A stretch of DNA of 61,596 bases from a virus (IMGVR_UViG_3300044858_001325:1-61596), one strand, 5' to 3'; positions 25,401-34,813 are shown, counted from the first letter of the stretch. Numbers and translations: made by a program. The notes: generated by a model from the sequence alone, not told the origin.

Positions 25401-28400
25401 TGCCGCCAAGAACCCTGCGGTGGCCAAGGCCGAGGGCATTGACATCAAGGATCCCGAGGCGGTCAAGCGGCGCATCGATGAGCTGCGCCAGCGCAAGGTA
25501 GCCTGGGACAACTGGTCAACCAGCCCGGAGCTAATTGCAGAGATCCGCACCGAGCGCGGCGTGGCTCCGCCTATGCTGACCCCTGTTGAGCGGCCCGCCG
25601 AGCCGTTGCTGACCGCCCAGACGCCAGAGGAGCTGCGTGAGCGTGCCGAGCAAGAGGCGGCAGAGACAAGGCGCAAGACGCTGGCAGATCAGGAGATGGA
25701 GCGCAAAGAGCGCGCTGATCGGGCCCGTGATGAGTTTGTGCTGACCGGCAGCGACCGGCCTGCTGACGAGGCTGCTGCCCGTGGCCAGGAAGATCTGTTT
25801 GCGGCGCCCCCTGCTGCCGCACCGGCCCCTGCGCCAGCTCCCGCACCAAAAGCCGAGGCAACGGATTCGCAAGATCGCACCATCGGCATGACGCGGGCCC
25901 AGTACCGCGAAGACCAAGCTACGCGCGGGCAGAGCACAAGCGCCGCGCTGGGCGTGAAGCCAGCAGGCATGACTCCCAAGACGCTGTTGGACAAACACGG
26001 AGAGAAGAACGTCCGACTGTTGGCGCGCCTGTATGGCGTGGAGGTCAAAGACAAGAACACGATGGCCCAGAAGCTCATCGACTTGTTCAACGGCATGGCC
26101 ACGATGGATGGCTACACCCAGCCTCAGTTGGAGTCCATGACGCTGGCGAAACTCAAGCCGCTGGCCAACGAAATAGGCACGTCAACAAACGGCTCCAAGG
26201 CAGAAATCATCAGGCGACTGATGGCGTTTGCCCCCAATGCGCGCCGCCAGTTTGAAGACCGTTTGCAAGACCTCAAGCACAGGGCCGCCATCACCAACGC
26301 CGTGCGTCAGGGCAAAGAAATTGCAGATGAAGTTCTGAAGGACTACCCTGAGCTGGTGCTGTACGCCAGAGAGCGCGGCAGCGACATGTACAACAAGGCT
26401 GCCCGCGACATGGCCTTGAAGATGACGCGCGATGTGCGCGGCATGGACATGAAGGCAGAGGCAGAAAACCTGCGCCAATCACTGACCGGCATCGAAGATC
26501 CAAAGGAGCGCCAAGTCACGGAAGACGTGGCCAACGCCATCGATGCGCTGCACCAGAAGATGTTTGGCGAGAAAGAGGCTGAGCCAACGGATGCGCCCGA
26601 TGAAAATGACCCAGGCTTCCGTGGTGCATCGGACGAGGAAGTGTCTGATGTTGCTGATGCGTTCCAAGGCGCCAAACAGGCTCAGGACGCAGATACCATC
26701 ACGCGAGTGTTTGACGCGCCCAAGAAGGCGGACATTGTGCGCATCGAGGAGAAGGCGCGCATCTTTGTCAAGGACGCGGGCTACCTGACTGTTGAGCAGG
26801 CCAAGCAGCGCATTGAGGAGTGGAAGCGTAACGCCCAGGCGCAAGGCGACACACGGCGCAACTCTGAAAAGATCGTCCTGTCTTTGTTTGACATGACCGG
26901 CGAGTGGAGCAAGCCTTGGGATGAAGCCGGGTATCAGGTGTTCCGCTTTGACATCCAAGAAGACCCAGAAATGGGTGATGTCAACAAGTTTTCTGCCGAG
27001 TTCTTCAACGACCTGTATGGCGCGTTTGAAGGTCAGGACATCTACGCCATCCTCGCTGCCTGCCCATGCACTGACTTTGCATCCAGCGGGGCCCGGCACT
27101 TTGCAGCCAAGGATGCCGATGGCCGCACCGTGGAGTCCGTCGAGCTGGTGAGGCAAACCCTGGCCACCGTCGAGTATTTCAAGCCTTCCGTGTGGGCCAT
27201 TGAGAACCCGGTTGGGCGCATTGAAAAGCTGACCGGCCTGCCGCCGTGGAGGCTGTCGTTCAACCCGAACCATTTTGGGGATCCGTACACCAAGAAGACG
27301 CTGCTGTGGGGCCGCTTCAACGCGAACCTGCCCATAGCCCCCGTGGAGCCTGTCGAGGGTTCCAAGATGCACCGCATGTACGGCGGCAAGTCGCAGGAAA
27401 CCAAGAATGCCCGCAGCGTCACGCCGGAGGGGTTTGCCTACGCCTTCTTCCAGGCCAACAATGCCGTGGACAACCCGGTCATGGCATTGGCCAACAAGTA
27501 CGACATGATGTCGCCGGAGGTCTTCCGAGAGGCCGTGGCGGCTGGCATGAGCGACAAGCAAGTCGCTGATGTGGTGGATGACCCCTACTACTTTGGCACC
27601 GACTATCAGGCCGCAGATCGTGCGCTGCTGGATGAGGTGGAGCGCCTGGGCGCCGCGCCGCTGACTGAGCAGCAGATCCAGAATGAGGCGGAGTTCGTGG
27701 AGACAGTGGCCAAGGACGCGATGGAGCGCATGGCCGGTGATTTCATGGTGGGCGATCAGGTTCGGTTTGGCAACACGCCGGGCGTGGTGATCGGACTGGA
27801 GGGCGACTATGTGCGCTTCCGCCCGGATGCAGCCAAGTCGCCCAAGGCATACCAGCGAGTTCTGAAGTCTAACCTGACCTTCGTGGCTCGGCCTGACATC
27901 TCTGGCACGTCGGCCTACTCCAAGGCGCAGGACAACAAGTTTGGCGAGGAGGCCGGGCAGCTCAATGCTGACATGGGCAACTTGATCCAGTTGCTGGGCG
28001 CGAACATGTACGCCGCCAACCTTGCAGACGTGTCCGTGAAGGAGTTGCTGCAAAACGCCTTTGATGCCGTCAAGGGCGCCGTGTCCAGCAAGAAGGCCCA
28101 GTCACTGTACAAGTCTGGCTCGATTGAGATCACGCTCAACACGAGCGACCGCACCATCTCCATTAAGGACAACGCTCGGGGCATGACGCCCCAGATCGTG
28201 CGCGATGCGTTCTTCACTGTGGCCGGTTCAGAAAAGTCTGACCTTGATCCAAGTGAGCGCAGCGGCGGCCTGGGCTTGGCCAAGATGGGCTTCATGCTGG
28301 GCGCTGATCGGCTGCAACTGGACACCGTGCGTGACGGCGTGCGCGTGACCGTGGACACCACGGCCAAGGACATCGCCAACAACAACTTCAAGATCGTCAA

Positions 28401-31400
28401 GTCGCCAGCACCCAAGGGAGAACACGGCACCACTGTTACGGTGCAGATCCCCGAGAAGTACATTGACCCCAAGACTGGTGACGCCAAGGACATCTGGTTC
28501 CCTTGGGGCCTGGACTACATTGACCCGCTGAACAAACCGCTGATCGGGCCCGTTGAGGTCAAGGTCAAGATGCAGTCGTTTGGCGACACCATCGAGAAGA
28601 CGCTCCCAGTGGGCGTGAATTTCCCCGAGGACAAGTTCCAGAAGTTCAAGGCCAACTTTGAATGGGGCTCGGCTGACATCTACTTTGGCGTGGAGCGCAA
28701 GCTGCGCGGCTCTGAGCATCGCGTGTTGTCCAGCGGCGTGTATCAGTTCGATGACCGGTTCCAGATCGGCAACGAGAAAATCCCCTACGACATAATCATC
28801 AACGTCAAGCCAAACGTCGATGCGCGTCACCCTGACTACCCGTTTGAGAACAGCCGCGAGAGGTTCAAGGGCAGGCTCAAAAAAGACATTGAGTCGATGG
28901 AGGCATATCTTGGCCAGATCTCGCGTGGCTACGAGGCCGCTGGTCTGCAAGAGTCGTTCAAGGGCATCGTGTCCATGCCGCGCGTGGAGGCGGGGGCAGA
29001 GATTGCGAGCGTCACCGAGAAGCTGAAGAAGACCTTTGGCACCCAGGGTGCAGAGGCGCCCGCTGAGTTGAAGCCGCTGCCAAAGGAGGTGAGCATCACC
29101 CCTGATGCGGTGACAGATGCGATCACCAAGAAGGTGCTGCTGAAGATTGAGAAGGCCGTCGAGAAGGAAAAGGAGTCTACGTTTGCGGGCGAGAAGGCGC
29201 CCCAGTCCAAGGACTTCCTGATCGATCTCAAGCAGGATCCAAGCCTGCCCATCTTCCACAACAACACCAACGTGGACTATCTGGAGATTGGCCGCAAGTT
29301 TGGCGAGCCAGAGAAGTTCTTTGCCGAGCTTGGCACGCTCATCGTTGAGATGAAGGAAGATCTGGCCAAGAGCGGCATCTACGGCTATGAGGCGCTGGCC
29401 CCCAACAACCTGTTCTTTGGCGGCGTGTCTATCGACAAAGAGTACGGCGGCCTGCACTTGAAGGTGCCATACAAGGCGGTTTTCGTGAACCCCTTCTATG
29501 ACTGGGGTGCTCGCACGCTGTTTGGCGTTCGCCAGAACCTGTTGAACACCATGATCCATGAAATCGCCCACACTGGGTCAATGGATCACGGGGTTGCCCA
29601 CAACGGCCAGATGATCAAAGTCGAGCAGTACCTTTCGGACGAGGGGCTGATCGATTACTACCGGGACGCAATACTTGATGTGCTGCGTCGTCACGAGTCC
29701 GCATTCACCGCGATGAGAGAGGCGTATGGACAATCTACAACGAGAAACACTGCAAAGTCTCTTGAGGCTTACCAAAAAGACGCCGGAGCCGCATCGGCTA
29801 GAGGAGGTGCAGGCGGCGCTGAATACGCGCCTACAGCTCTATCAGAACGAGTCAGACAAGGCCGGGGCGCTGGTGTATCAGAGGCTCAAGCCGCTGGTCG
29901 AGAGGGCGAAGTCGGCGCAGGAGCTGGAGCAACTGGCTTCATAGAGGTTGACGGCGCACAGCGCCCGATTGCAAACAGCAAAGGGCAGCGCATTCACCCG
30001 ACCGACGCCGGGCTGCGCAACTTCTGGCGCTGGTTTGGTGACTCGCAAGTGGTTGATGCCCAGGGCAGGCCGCTGGTGGTCTACCACGGCACGGGCTTCA
30101 CCCAGGCTGGTGACGCCATCGTGTCCTTCCAGATGAGTGCTGGCCTGTACGGCGCAGGTGCATATTTCAGCGGCAACCCCGAGCGCGCGGCCAACTACGC
30201 CAAGGCTGGTCAAGGCACCGTCTACCCGGTCTACGTTCGGTTGACCAACCCCATTAGCATTGATGACTACATCGAGCGGTTTGAAGGCACAACGCGCAGC
30301 GATGAGCGCGCATGGGATGCCCGGCAGGAGCTGCTGAACGACGGCGTGGACGGCGTGCTCAGTGAGCCCCGTGGGCCTACCCGCTTCTGGGAAGTGGTGG
30401 CGTTCAACGAGAACCAGATCAAGTCGGCCATCGGTAACCTTGGTACGTTCAACCCGGACTCGCCCAGCATCATCCAGAGCATTGAGCCTGCCGCCATTGG
30501 TGCGGTCGAGCCCTACAGTGATCAGGATGTGCTGGACTCCGAGCAACTGCGCAAGGAGCGGATCAAAGAGTACGCCACCCTGCGCGCCCAACTGGCCAGG
30601 GTGCCCAAGGAGGTGGCCGCTGGCCGTGCTGGCCTTGAGATGCAGGAAACTGTGTCCAGGCTGCTGGATCGCGCCCGCAACCTTCAATTCACCATCAAGG
30701 CGACCAAGCCCCGCCGTGACAGCGCCGAGCAGTTCTTGGCCAAGGCTTTGACCGAGTACGACGCTGGCAACATCTCTGCCGACGTGCTGGAGGTCATCCA
30801 AGCTGCCTACGCCAAGACGCCCGATCTGCTGGAAGGCTTGCTGCTGCGCGTGCGTGCGGCGCCCAAGGGGGGCATGGCTGCCGGTGACTTTATGCCGTGG
30901 CAGCGGATCATCCGCCTGTACAAGGGCACGTCTGGCGTGCGCAACCCAGCCACCATCCGGCACGAGCTGGCCCACACGCTTGAGCAGATGATGACGCCCG
31001 AGCAGCGCATGGCTTTGGTGCAAGCCTGGGGCAAGGCCCTGTCTCGCGCCATCAAGCAAAACCCGGACGAGCTGCACCAGAAGTATTTCAACGCGGTGCT
31101 GGACTTCTTGGACAACCCGACCAATGCCAGCTATCGCAAGGCGCAGGAGGCGCTGCCCAGCTACGACATGTACCAGTTCATCAACCCGTCGGAGTTCTGG
31201 GCGGTCAACGCCGAGAAGCTGATGGCGGCCCAACTGGGTGGCGCATGGGACAAGTTCAAGCGCGCCGTCCGCCGCATGTGGGAAGGCGTCAAGAGCGTCT
31301 TGGGCTTTGACAACCGCTCCGAGATTCACAGGGTATTTGGCCAAGTGATGGGCGGCAGCCGGGAGCGCCTTGGCGAAGACATGCTGGTGGACATGGTGTC

Positions 31401-34400
31401 TGCCACGGGCGGCAAGTTTGTGACGCTGGAGAACATCGAGGACGACAGGAAGCTGGTGGAGAAGTACAACCGGCCCAGGACGCCGATGCTCAACACCAAA
31501 CCGATTGCCACCTTCGTGAACCAGCAGTTCAAGAACGGCAAGGAGTTTGTGCAGGATGCCGTGGCCAACCCGCGTGAGGCGATGGTGGGCACGGGTGATG
31601 CCGTGATGGACGGCCTGATCTACCTGCGCAACAAGAACGTCTGGTACGGATCCGGTCTGGAGGCCAGGGACTTTGACCAGTACAACGGCGAGCTGCGCAC
31701 GTCGGAGGGCATTGCCACGGCCTCCGTGGCTTTGGACAACGCCATCCGCAGCGGCAACATCGGCGTCGAGGTGATCTTCCGTGGCGGCATCGAGTATGAC
31801 GCCAAGTCGAACAACTTCGTCGCCGTCAACCGCCGCATGGGCATGAAGGGAGTCTACGAGGCCGAGGGCGAGCTGAAGAAGCAGTTGGGCGACCAACTGG
31901 GCACCGACATCATTCAGGGCTATCTGGAGGCCAAGCGTTCGATCAGCATCATGGACGAGCTGTACGACCGCGAGGCGGCCTTTGAGGCGGCCAAGGACAC
32001 ACTGAAGATGCTGCGCGAGTCTGGGGCGGAACCAGAAGACATTGCCCAGGCCAAGGCTGTTGCAGAGGCTTTGGCCACGGATGTGGACAACATCAAGAAG
32101 GCAGTCTCCTCAGTCAACATGTCCGAGGACGAGATGTACGAGTTTGCCGCTCTGGATCAGAAGCACCCCGAGCTGCGGCAGATCATGGACAACTGGACTG
32201 CCGTGAACCAGAACCTGCTGAAATTCTGGCGTCAGGTGGGCCTGATCTCGCAGGGCCGTTACGAAACGCTGGCGGCAATCAAGGACTATGTGCCGTGGTA
32301 TCGCATCATGGCCGACGAGGAGGACGTGCATTCGCCTCTGCAATCGACCACAAGGGCGCTGACCAACATCGGGCGCGAGAAGCTGTTCAAGCGCGGCAAG
32401 CCTATTGCGGTGGTGGACTTCCGCGCTACCGCTGGCCAGAAGGACTTCAAGATCCAGCCCTCCTCTGTGGTGAAGGTTGAAGTCAACGGCGCGCCGGTTG
32501 CCGACGAGCTGGTGTCAGTGGCGCCGGACGGCCAAGTGCGCCTGGACATGGATCTGGAGGAGAACGATCTGGTGGTCTTCAAGACCAACCGCGAGATCGA
32601 GAACATCATCGACAACATGACGCGCAACGTCATGCGCATGACGATGAATGGCATCCGCCAGTTCGCTGCCAACCGCATCGTGATGGAATACGCCAGCCGC
32701 AATGCCAACGACAAGATCATGACCTTCCCGTCTGTTGACAAGGACAAGGGCAGGTTCAACTGGATCGTCAACGGCAAAAAGGTTGTGGTCGAGATTCAGG
32801 ATCCGCTGGTGGCCTCATCGATCTACGGCATGGAGAACCTGAACCTCCAAATGTGGGCGCCGCTGGCGATGGTGGCCAACCTGACCCGTCGCTCAATCAC
32901 TTTGTCCGGCGTGTTCCAGCTCAAGCAGGTGTTCAAAGACGCCCCGACCGCTGCGCTGGTGACTGGCGTGAAAAACCCGCTGGCCCTGATCGGAGGCGTG
33001 TGGAAGGGCTTCCTGACCAGCCTGACCAACACCGACCCCGCTGTGGACATCCTCAAGGCTGCGGGCATTGGAGGCTTCCACAGCCCCGCCAGAACGCCCG
33101 AGGCGGAGATCAAGCGCCGCCTGGGCATCATGAACCGAAACGTGTTCAGCGCCCTGATCAAAGGGTTGGATCACATCGGCGATGCCTCCGACATGGCGCA
33201 GCGCGTGGCCGTGTACAAGCGCGTGCTGGCCGAGACTGGGGACGAGACTAGGGCCCTGTTTCAAGCCGCCAACGTCATCAACTTCCTGCACCACGGCTCT
33301 GCTGGCTACGCCCAAGCTGCGGTCAAGGTGGTGCCGTTCCTTGGCGCCTACGCCAACGCGATGGACGTGCTGGTGCGGGCCTTGGTGGGCGGCGGCCTCA
33401 AGGGCATGAGCCGCAAGAAGGCGCTGGCCCGGCTGGGCATCACCATGACCATGCTGGTGAGCCTGTCGGTTCTGTACGCCATGCTGGCCGGTGGGGATCC
33501 AGAGTACGACGAGCTGGACGACCAGACCAAGCTGAAGAACATCATCATCCCCGGCACCAAGATCATCCTGCCGATGAACACCAGTGCGGCCTACTTCTTC
33601 AAGGCCCTCCCTGAGCTGATCTACAACGTGGTCACGCGCGAGGGGACGGAGAGCGAGTACGACCGCCGCCGGATCCGCAAGGCGCTGGCAGACGCTGCCC
33701 GCGACATGCTGCTGGGCCCGGAGCCCATCCCTGCGGGCGTCAAGCCGGTGCTGGAGGTTGTCATCAACCACAACTTCTTCACTGGCCGCACGGTCATCCC
33801 GGAGGGCTTGAAGGACGTGCAGGCAGCCGAGCAGTACACGGCCACCACCTCGGAGCTTGGCAAAAAGCTGAGCGCCATGCTGGCCATCCCCGGCACGGAC
33901 GGCAAGCGCGTGCTGAGCCCAATCGAGGCCGATCACATCATCCGTGGCGTGTTTGGCACCGCAGGCGCAATGGGCCAGTGGGTGAGCAACTCCATCGGTG
34001 CAATTGCCGAAACACGGCCAGAGCCGTCAGCCAGGGAGGCCCCGATCACCGGCAGCTTCCTGCGCGAAGACGTGCCGCGAGGCCGCGAGGATCTGTTCTA
34101 CGACTTCAAGGATGCAGTCTTCCAGAAGTACAAGACGTGGCAGAAGATGATTGACCGCGAGGACTTTGACGCGGCAGATGAGTACCTTGCCAAGAACGGC
34201 GATGTGGCTGCCATGTACGAGTACATCAACGAGACTGAGGCGGAGCTGAAGGACATCAACTCTGAGATCCGCAGGCTGGGCGAAACGCGCAGCAAAGATC
34301 AGACGCCGAAGGAGCGCCGCGAGCAGATCGATGAGTTCAAGCGGCTGCGCAACGAGATCCTTGATCCGGTCAAGGAGCTGCGGCGGGAAGTGCTGAAGTA

Positions 34401-34401
34401 A
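22405..34401 (+). CDS. Giant polyvalent protein (3998 residues)
   Basis: One uninterrupted 12-kb frame. Domains in order: Pro/Ala-rich N-terminus with FVPLxE motifs (residues 3, 18, 571); Gly-rich hydrophobic region near 265-300; ParB-like nuclease/binding domain from 753 (ISGRHRFDLAQR near 810); SAP-like motif at 1237-1272; cytosine-methyltransferase-like domain about 1490-1680 (CPCTDF with C1553/C1555, ENPVGRI from E1600); GHKL ATPase from about 1860 (ELLQNAFDAVK, DNARGM at 1922-1927, GGLGLAKMG); zincin motif HEIAH (H2385-H2389); ADP-ribosyltransferase-like domain about 2525-2690 (VVYHGTGF at 2558-2565); second zincin HELAH (H2853-H2857); C-terminal polyvalent-associated region with a TM-like segment near 3675. 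This fits the polyvalent proteins thought to be injected with the DNA and to counter host defences. Confidence 0.85.
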   Translation: MRFVPLSEIEAQEQTLQFVPLQAEPPPAAEPVVSPEELAAPPGGVVTPGGAVMVPPRVGRRPPSEGAPAAASRDRSRQRDTTAAPPAPPVAAAAPTGPELRPWEPTLWERFLNLFPGDRAKAANEALARRIAKEKNIPVDEAYRQMKEALGVRGVMGTRPSGQPMFNPEGRAPIKATTEAVPYVVEGILDIPKGMAEAALRAYRAGDIDSTIDTGYVDRTITYLGNDAKDIFIPNLPERMGLRRDDPNYQGFMGLGKSLGYSLTTMVASAITGTGATAATGNPIVGVGAGMATSGTLAYRASKDDFLDRLRTKLNDDSKRVFGRALSAADWNKAKKEFNAAAVEYGAWEAIPEAISNAIFLRAFAAPAKGAPGAKLAGYIQKANSFAAENLTETATGMGQNAAELKAGLTEDEITVADAFKQQFIQTAITMGVMGGGMKGKDLAVKFYNEQVLPKIDPASALAKAIKADIDAVAFSPQAIKQEAAFLARTGAQPRTLAELARQRPVGPVPPGGAPAGGEPPEEPAAPPAAGRRVEPELGEPTAGPEAGGRIEPRVDFEALPPSQGAEPSLTFVPLDESEGRAEPTFAISPEEEALADRILDLESRQFGLFTPDGNPPRAGSPDRKQFDDLQNQIADARAELFSLQTGEPITRLPEIAPPREPRAPGAREVPTIPGMPTGEELAEQPAPVTPVTLAEVAAAPAVTPVTPAQPAVPQGIQPTTAAVAVPEAPTVPPVTKPREFEPAPQNNEAQGMTTVEVPLDQLTLSTDVPQFKIGASAKGVVEPLGGKFERTGVAPIQVWRRLDGSMEVISGRHRFDLAQRSGESTIPAQIHDEAKGFTRDHAAVLDAELNIRDGQGKAKDYVNYFKESGIDRETAESRGLLARATGKRSFTIATQGSDELITAVRADQIGDEAAFYVALNAPNDSRLQAVGINAINDGKSMNTAINMMQAVKALAGEQAMTTDMFGFDDSAIREAEEMAKIAARKQREIQTRLSAISGAAKNPAVAKAEGIDIKDPEAVKRRIDELRQRKVAWDNWSTSPELIAEIRTERGVAPPMLTPVERPAEPLLTAQTPEELRERAEQEAAETRRKTLADQEMERKERADRARDEFVLTGSDRPADEAAARGQEDLFAAPPAAAPAPAPAPAPKAEATDSQDRTIGMTRAQYREDQATRGQSTSAALGVKPAGMTPKTLLDKHGEKNVRLLARLYGVEVKDKNTMAQKLIDLFNGMATMDGYTQPQLESMTLAKLKPLANEIGTSTNGSKAEIIRRLMAFAPNARRQFEDRLQDLKHRAAITNAVRQGKEIADEVLKDYPELVLYARERGSDMYNKAARDMALKMTRDVRGMDMKAEAENLRQSLTGIEDPKERQVTEDVANAIDALHQKMFGEKEAEPTDAPDENDPGFRGASDEEVSDVADAFQGAKQAQDADTITRVFDAPKKADIVRIEEKARIFVKDAGYLTVEQAKQRIEEWKRNAQAQGDTRRNSEKIVLSLFDMTGEWSKPWDEAGYQVFRFDIQEDPEMGDVNKFSAEFFNDLYGAFEGQDIYAILAACPCTDFASSGARHFAAKDADGRTVESVELVRQTLATVEYFKPSVWAIENPVGRIEKLTGLPPWRLSFNPNHFGDPYTKKTLLWGRFNANLPIAPVEPVEGSKMHRMYGGKSQETKNARSVTPEGFAYAFFQANNAVDNPVMALANKYDMMSPEVFREAVAAGMSDKQVADVVDDPYYFGTDYQAADRALLDEVERLGAAPLTEQQIQNEAEFVETVAKDAMERMAGDFMVGDQVRFGNTPGVVIGLEGDYVRFRPDAAKSPKAYQRVLKSNLTFVARPDISGTSAYSKAQDNKFGEEAGQLNADMGNLIQLLGANMYAANLADVSVKELLQNAFDAVKGAVSSKKAQSLYKSGSIEITLNTSDRTISIKDNARGMTPQIVRDAFFTVAGSEKSDLDPSERSGGLGLAKMGFMLGADRLQLDTVRDGVRVTVDTTAKDIANNNFKIVKSPAPKGEHGTTVTVQIPEKYIDPKTGDAKDIWFPWGLDYIDPLNKPLIGPVEVKVKMQSFGDTIEKTLPVGVNFPEDKFQKFKANFEWGSADIYFGVERKLRGSEHRVLSSGVYQFDDRFQIGNEKIPYDIIINVKPNVDARHPDYPFENSRERFKGRLKKDIESMEAYLGQISRGYEAAGLQESFKGIVSMPRVEAGAEIASVTEKLKKTFGTQGAEAPAELKPLPKEVSITPDAVTDAITKKVLLKIEKAVEKEKESTFAGEKAPQSKDFLIDLKQDPSLPIFHNNTNVDYLEIGRKFGEPEKFFAELGTLIVEMKEDLAKSGIYGYEALAPNNLFFGGVSIDKEYGGLHLKVPYKAVFVNPFYDWGARTLFGVRQNLLNTMIHEIAHTGSMDHGVAHNGQMIKVEQYLSDEGLIDYYRDAILDVLRRHESAFTAMREAYGQSTTRNTAKSLEAYQKDAGAASARGGAGGAEYAPTALSERVRQGRGAGVSEAQAAGREGEVGAGAGATGFIEVDGAQRPIANSKGQRIHPTDAGLRNFWRWFGDSQVVDAQGRPLVVYHGTGFTQAGDAIVSFQMSAGLYGAGAYFSGNPERAANYAKAGQGTVYPVYVRLTNPISIDDYIERFEGTTRSDERAWDARQELLNDGVDGVLSEPRGPTRFWEVVAFNENQIKSAIGNLGTFNPDSPSIIQSIEPAAIGAVEPYSDQDVLDSEQLRKERIKEYATLRAQLARVPKEVAAGRAGLEMQETVSRLLDRARNLQFTIKATKPRRDSAEQFLAKALTEYDAGNISADVLEVIQAAYAKTPDLLEGLLLRVRAAPKGGMAAGDFMPWQRIIRLYKGTSGVRNPATIRHELAHTLEQMMTPEQRMALVQAWGKALSRAIKQNPDELHQKYFNAVLDFLDNPTNASYRKAQEALPSYDMYQFINPSEFWAVNAEKLMAAQLGGAWDKFKRAVRRMWEGVKSVLGFDNRSEIHRVFGQVMGGSRERLGEDMLVDMVSATGGKFVTLENIEDDRKLVEKYNRPRTPMLNTKPIATFVNQQFKNGKEFVQDAVANPREAMVGTGDAVMDGLIYLRNKNVWYGSGLEARDFDQYNGELRTSEGIATASVALDNAIRSGNIGVEVIFRGGIEYDAKSNNFVAVNRRMGMKGVYEAEGELKKQLGDQLGTDIIQGYLEAKRSISIMDELYDREAAFEAAKDTLKMLRESGAEPEDIAQAKAVAEALATDVDNIKKAVSSVNMSEDEMYEFAALDQKHPELRQIMDNWTAVNQNLLKFWRQVGLISQGRYETLAAIKDYVPWYRIMADEEDVHSPLQSTTRALTNIGREKLFKRGKPIAVVDFRATAGQKDFKIQPSSVVKVEVNGAPVADELVSVAPDGQVRLDMDLEENDLVVFKTNREIENIIDNMTRNVMRMTMNGIRQFAANRIVMEYASRNANDKIMTFPSVDKDKGRFNWIVNGKKVVVEIQDPLVASSIYGMENLNLQMWAPLAMVANLTRRSITLSGVFQLKQVFKDAPTAALVTGVKNPLALIGGVWKGFLTSLTNTDPAVDILKAAGIGGFHSPARTPEAEIKRRLGIMNRNVFSALIKGLDHIGDASDMAQRVAVYKRVLAETGDETRALFQAANVINFLHHGSAGYAQAAVKVVPFLGAYANAMDVLVRALVGGGLKGMSRKKALARLGITMTMLVSLSVLYAMLAGGDPEYDELDDQTKLKNIIIPGTKIILPMNTSAAYFFKALPELIYNVVTREGTESEYDRRRIRKALADAARDMLLGPEPIPAGVKPVLEVVINHNFFTGRTVIPEGLKDVQAAEQYTATTSELGKKLSAMLAIPGTDGKRVLSPIEADHIIRGVFGTAGAMGQWVSNSIGAIAETRPEPSAREAPITGSFLREDVPRGREDLFYDFKDAVFQKYKTWQKMIDREDFDAADEYLAKNGDVAAMYEYINETEAELKDINSEIRRLGETRSKDQTPKERREQIDEFKRLRNEILDPVKELRREVLK
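24469..24482. repeat. Dispersed palindrome copy 7 (14-bp form, in gene)
   Basis: GTAAC-ACCC-GTTAC in a Pro/Ala-rich linker of the giant protein, read as V-T-P-V-T. Confidence 0.8.
24511..24524. repeat. Dispersed palindrome copy 8 (14-bp form, in gene)
   Basis: GTAACA-CC-TGTTAC with perfect 6-bp arms, 42 bp after copy 7 and in the same codon frame. Confidence 0.8.
29726..29944 (+). CDS. Candidate overprinted small gene inside the giant gene
   Basis: A 72-residue frame in another register. It looks like a real helical protein (LQRETLQSLLRLTKK, VQAALNTRLQLYQNE, LKPLVERAKSAQELEQL), while the giant frame over the same bases is a Gly/Ala/Arg-rich linker of low complexity. There is a weak purine-rich GAGAGAGG about six bases before its ATG. 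It may be a nested gene, or a relic of a small gene absorbed when two larger ones fused. Not certain. Confidence 0.35.
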   Translation: MDNLQRETLQSLLRLTKKTPEPHRLEEVQAALNTRLQLYQNESDKAGALVYQRLKPLVERAKSAQELEQLAS

Positions 34402-34405
34402 AAGG

Positions 34406-34426
34406 GCGGGGGCGCGAAGCCCCCGC
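34406..34426 (-). terminator. Hairpin terminator for the rusA transcript
   Basis: A perfect 8-bp GC stem (GCGGGGGC/GCCCCCGC) with a GCGAA loop. A CCCTTTTAC run follows it on the - strand, but there is no T run on the + strand. It therefore suits termination of the leftward transcript. A smaller hairpin (34438-34451) lies between it and the rusA stop. Confidence 0.6.
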
Positions 34427-34456
34427 AAAGATGGCAACTGCTGTGAAGCAGCGGCC

Positions 34457-34813
34457 TCAGTTTATGGGCAGGATCAGGATGGTGCAATGACCGCCCGGCT
34501 CAACCTTTTGCCGGATCACATGCAGCTCATCGATCTGGCTGTCTGATTCGTAGCAGCCAGCGTGCTCGCAGGCGTCCAGCAGCGCCTTCAGAATGTTGTC
34601 CACGTCCCTTGCCCTCCGGTCTGGGGGGAACAGGGCTATGTGGACGGCCAGACGCCCCTCTAGGCCAATGATGCCCTGCTGGGCACATTCCTCTGCCACC
34701 GCCTCCCGAAAGACCCTACCGGCCTTGCTGATGAAGCGCGTGTTGCCCCGCGCCAGCCAGTATTTGTTGACGCTTGGAGGCCAGGGCAGGAGGAGCTGGA
34801 TGGGGTTTTGCAT
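34457..34813 (-). CDS. rusA: RusA-family Holliday junction resolvase
   Basis: 118 residues from the ATG at 34813, where the conserved beginning (LLLPWPPSVNKYW) starts; a longer frame reaching to a GTG at 34921 adds non-conserved sequence. RusA features are present: the N-terminal PPSVN motif, ALFPPDRRARDVDNILKAL with acidic catalytic residues, and YESDSQIDELHVIRQ. It cuts four-way junctions during recombination or before packaging. It is the only leftward gene in this part of the genome and is divergent from the replication/recombination genes; a dispersed palindrome lies just upstream of the start. Confidence 0.85.
   Translation of the reverse strand: MQNPIQLLLPWPPSVNKYWLARGNTRFISKAGRVFREAVAEECAQQGIIGLEGRLAVHIALFPPDRRARDVDNILKALLDACEHAGCYESDSQIDELHVIRQKVEPGGHCTILILPIN

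Noticed and set aside
26479-34437. Several long leftward frames (up to 672 residues) opposite the giant gene
   Set aside because: They show His/Leu/Val/Arg-rich shadow composition and no domain; the + strand frame contains many clear motifs.
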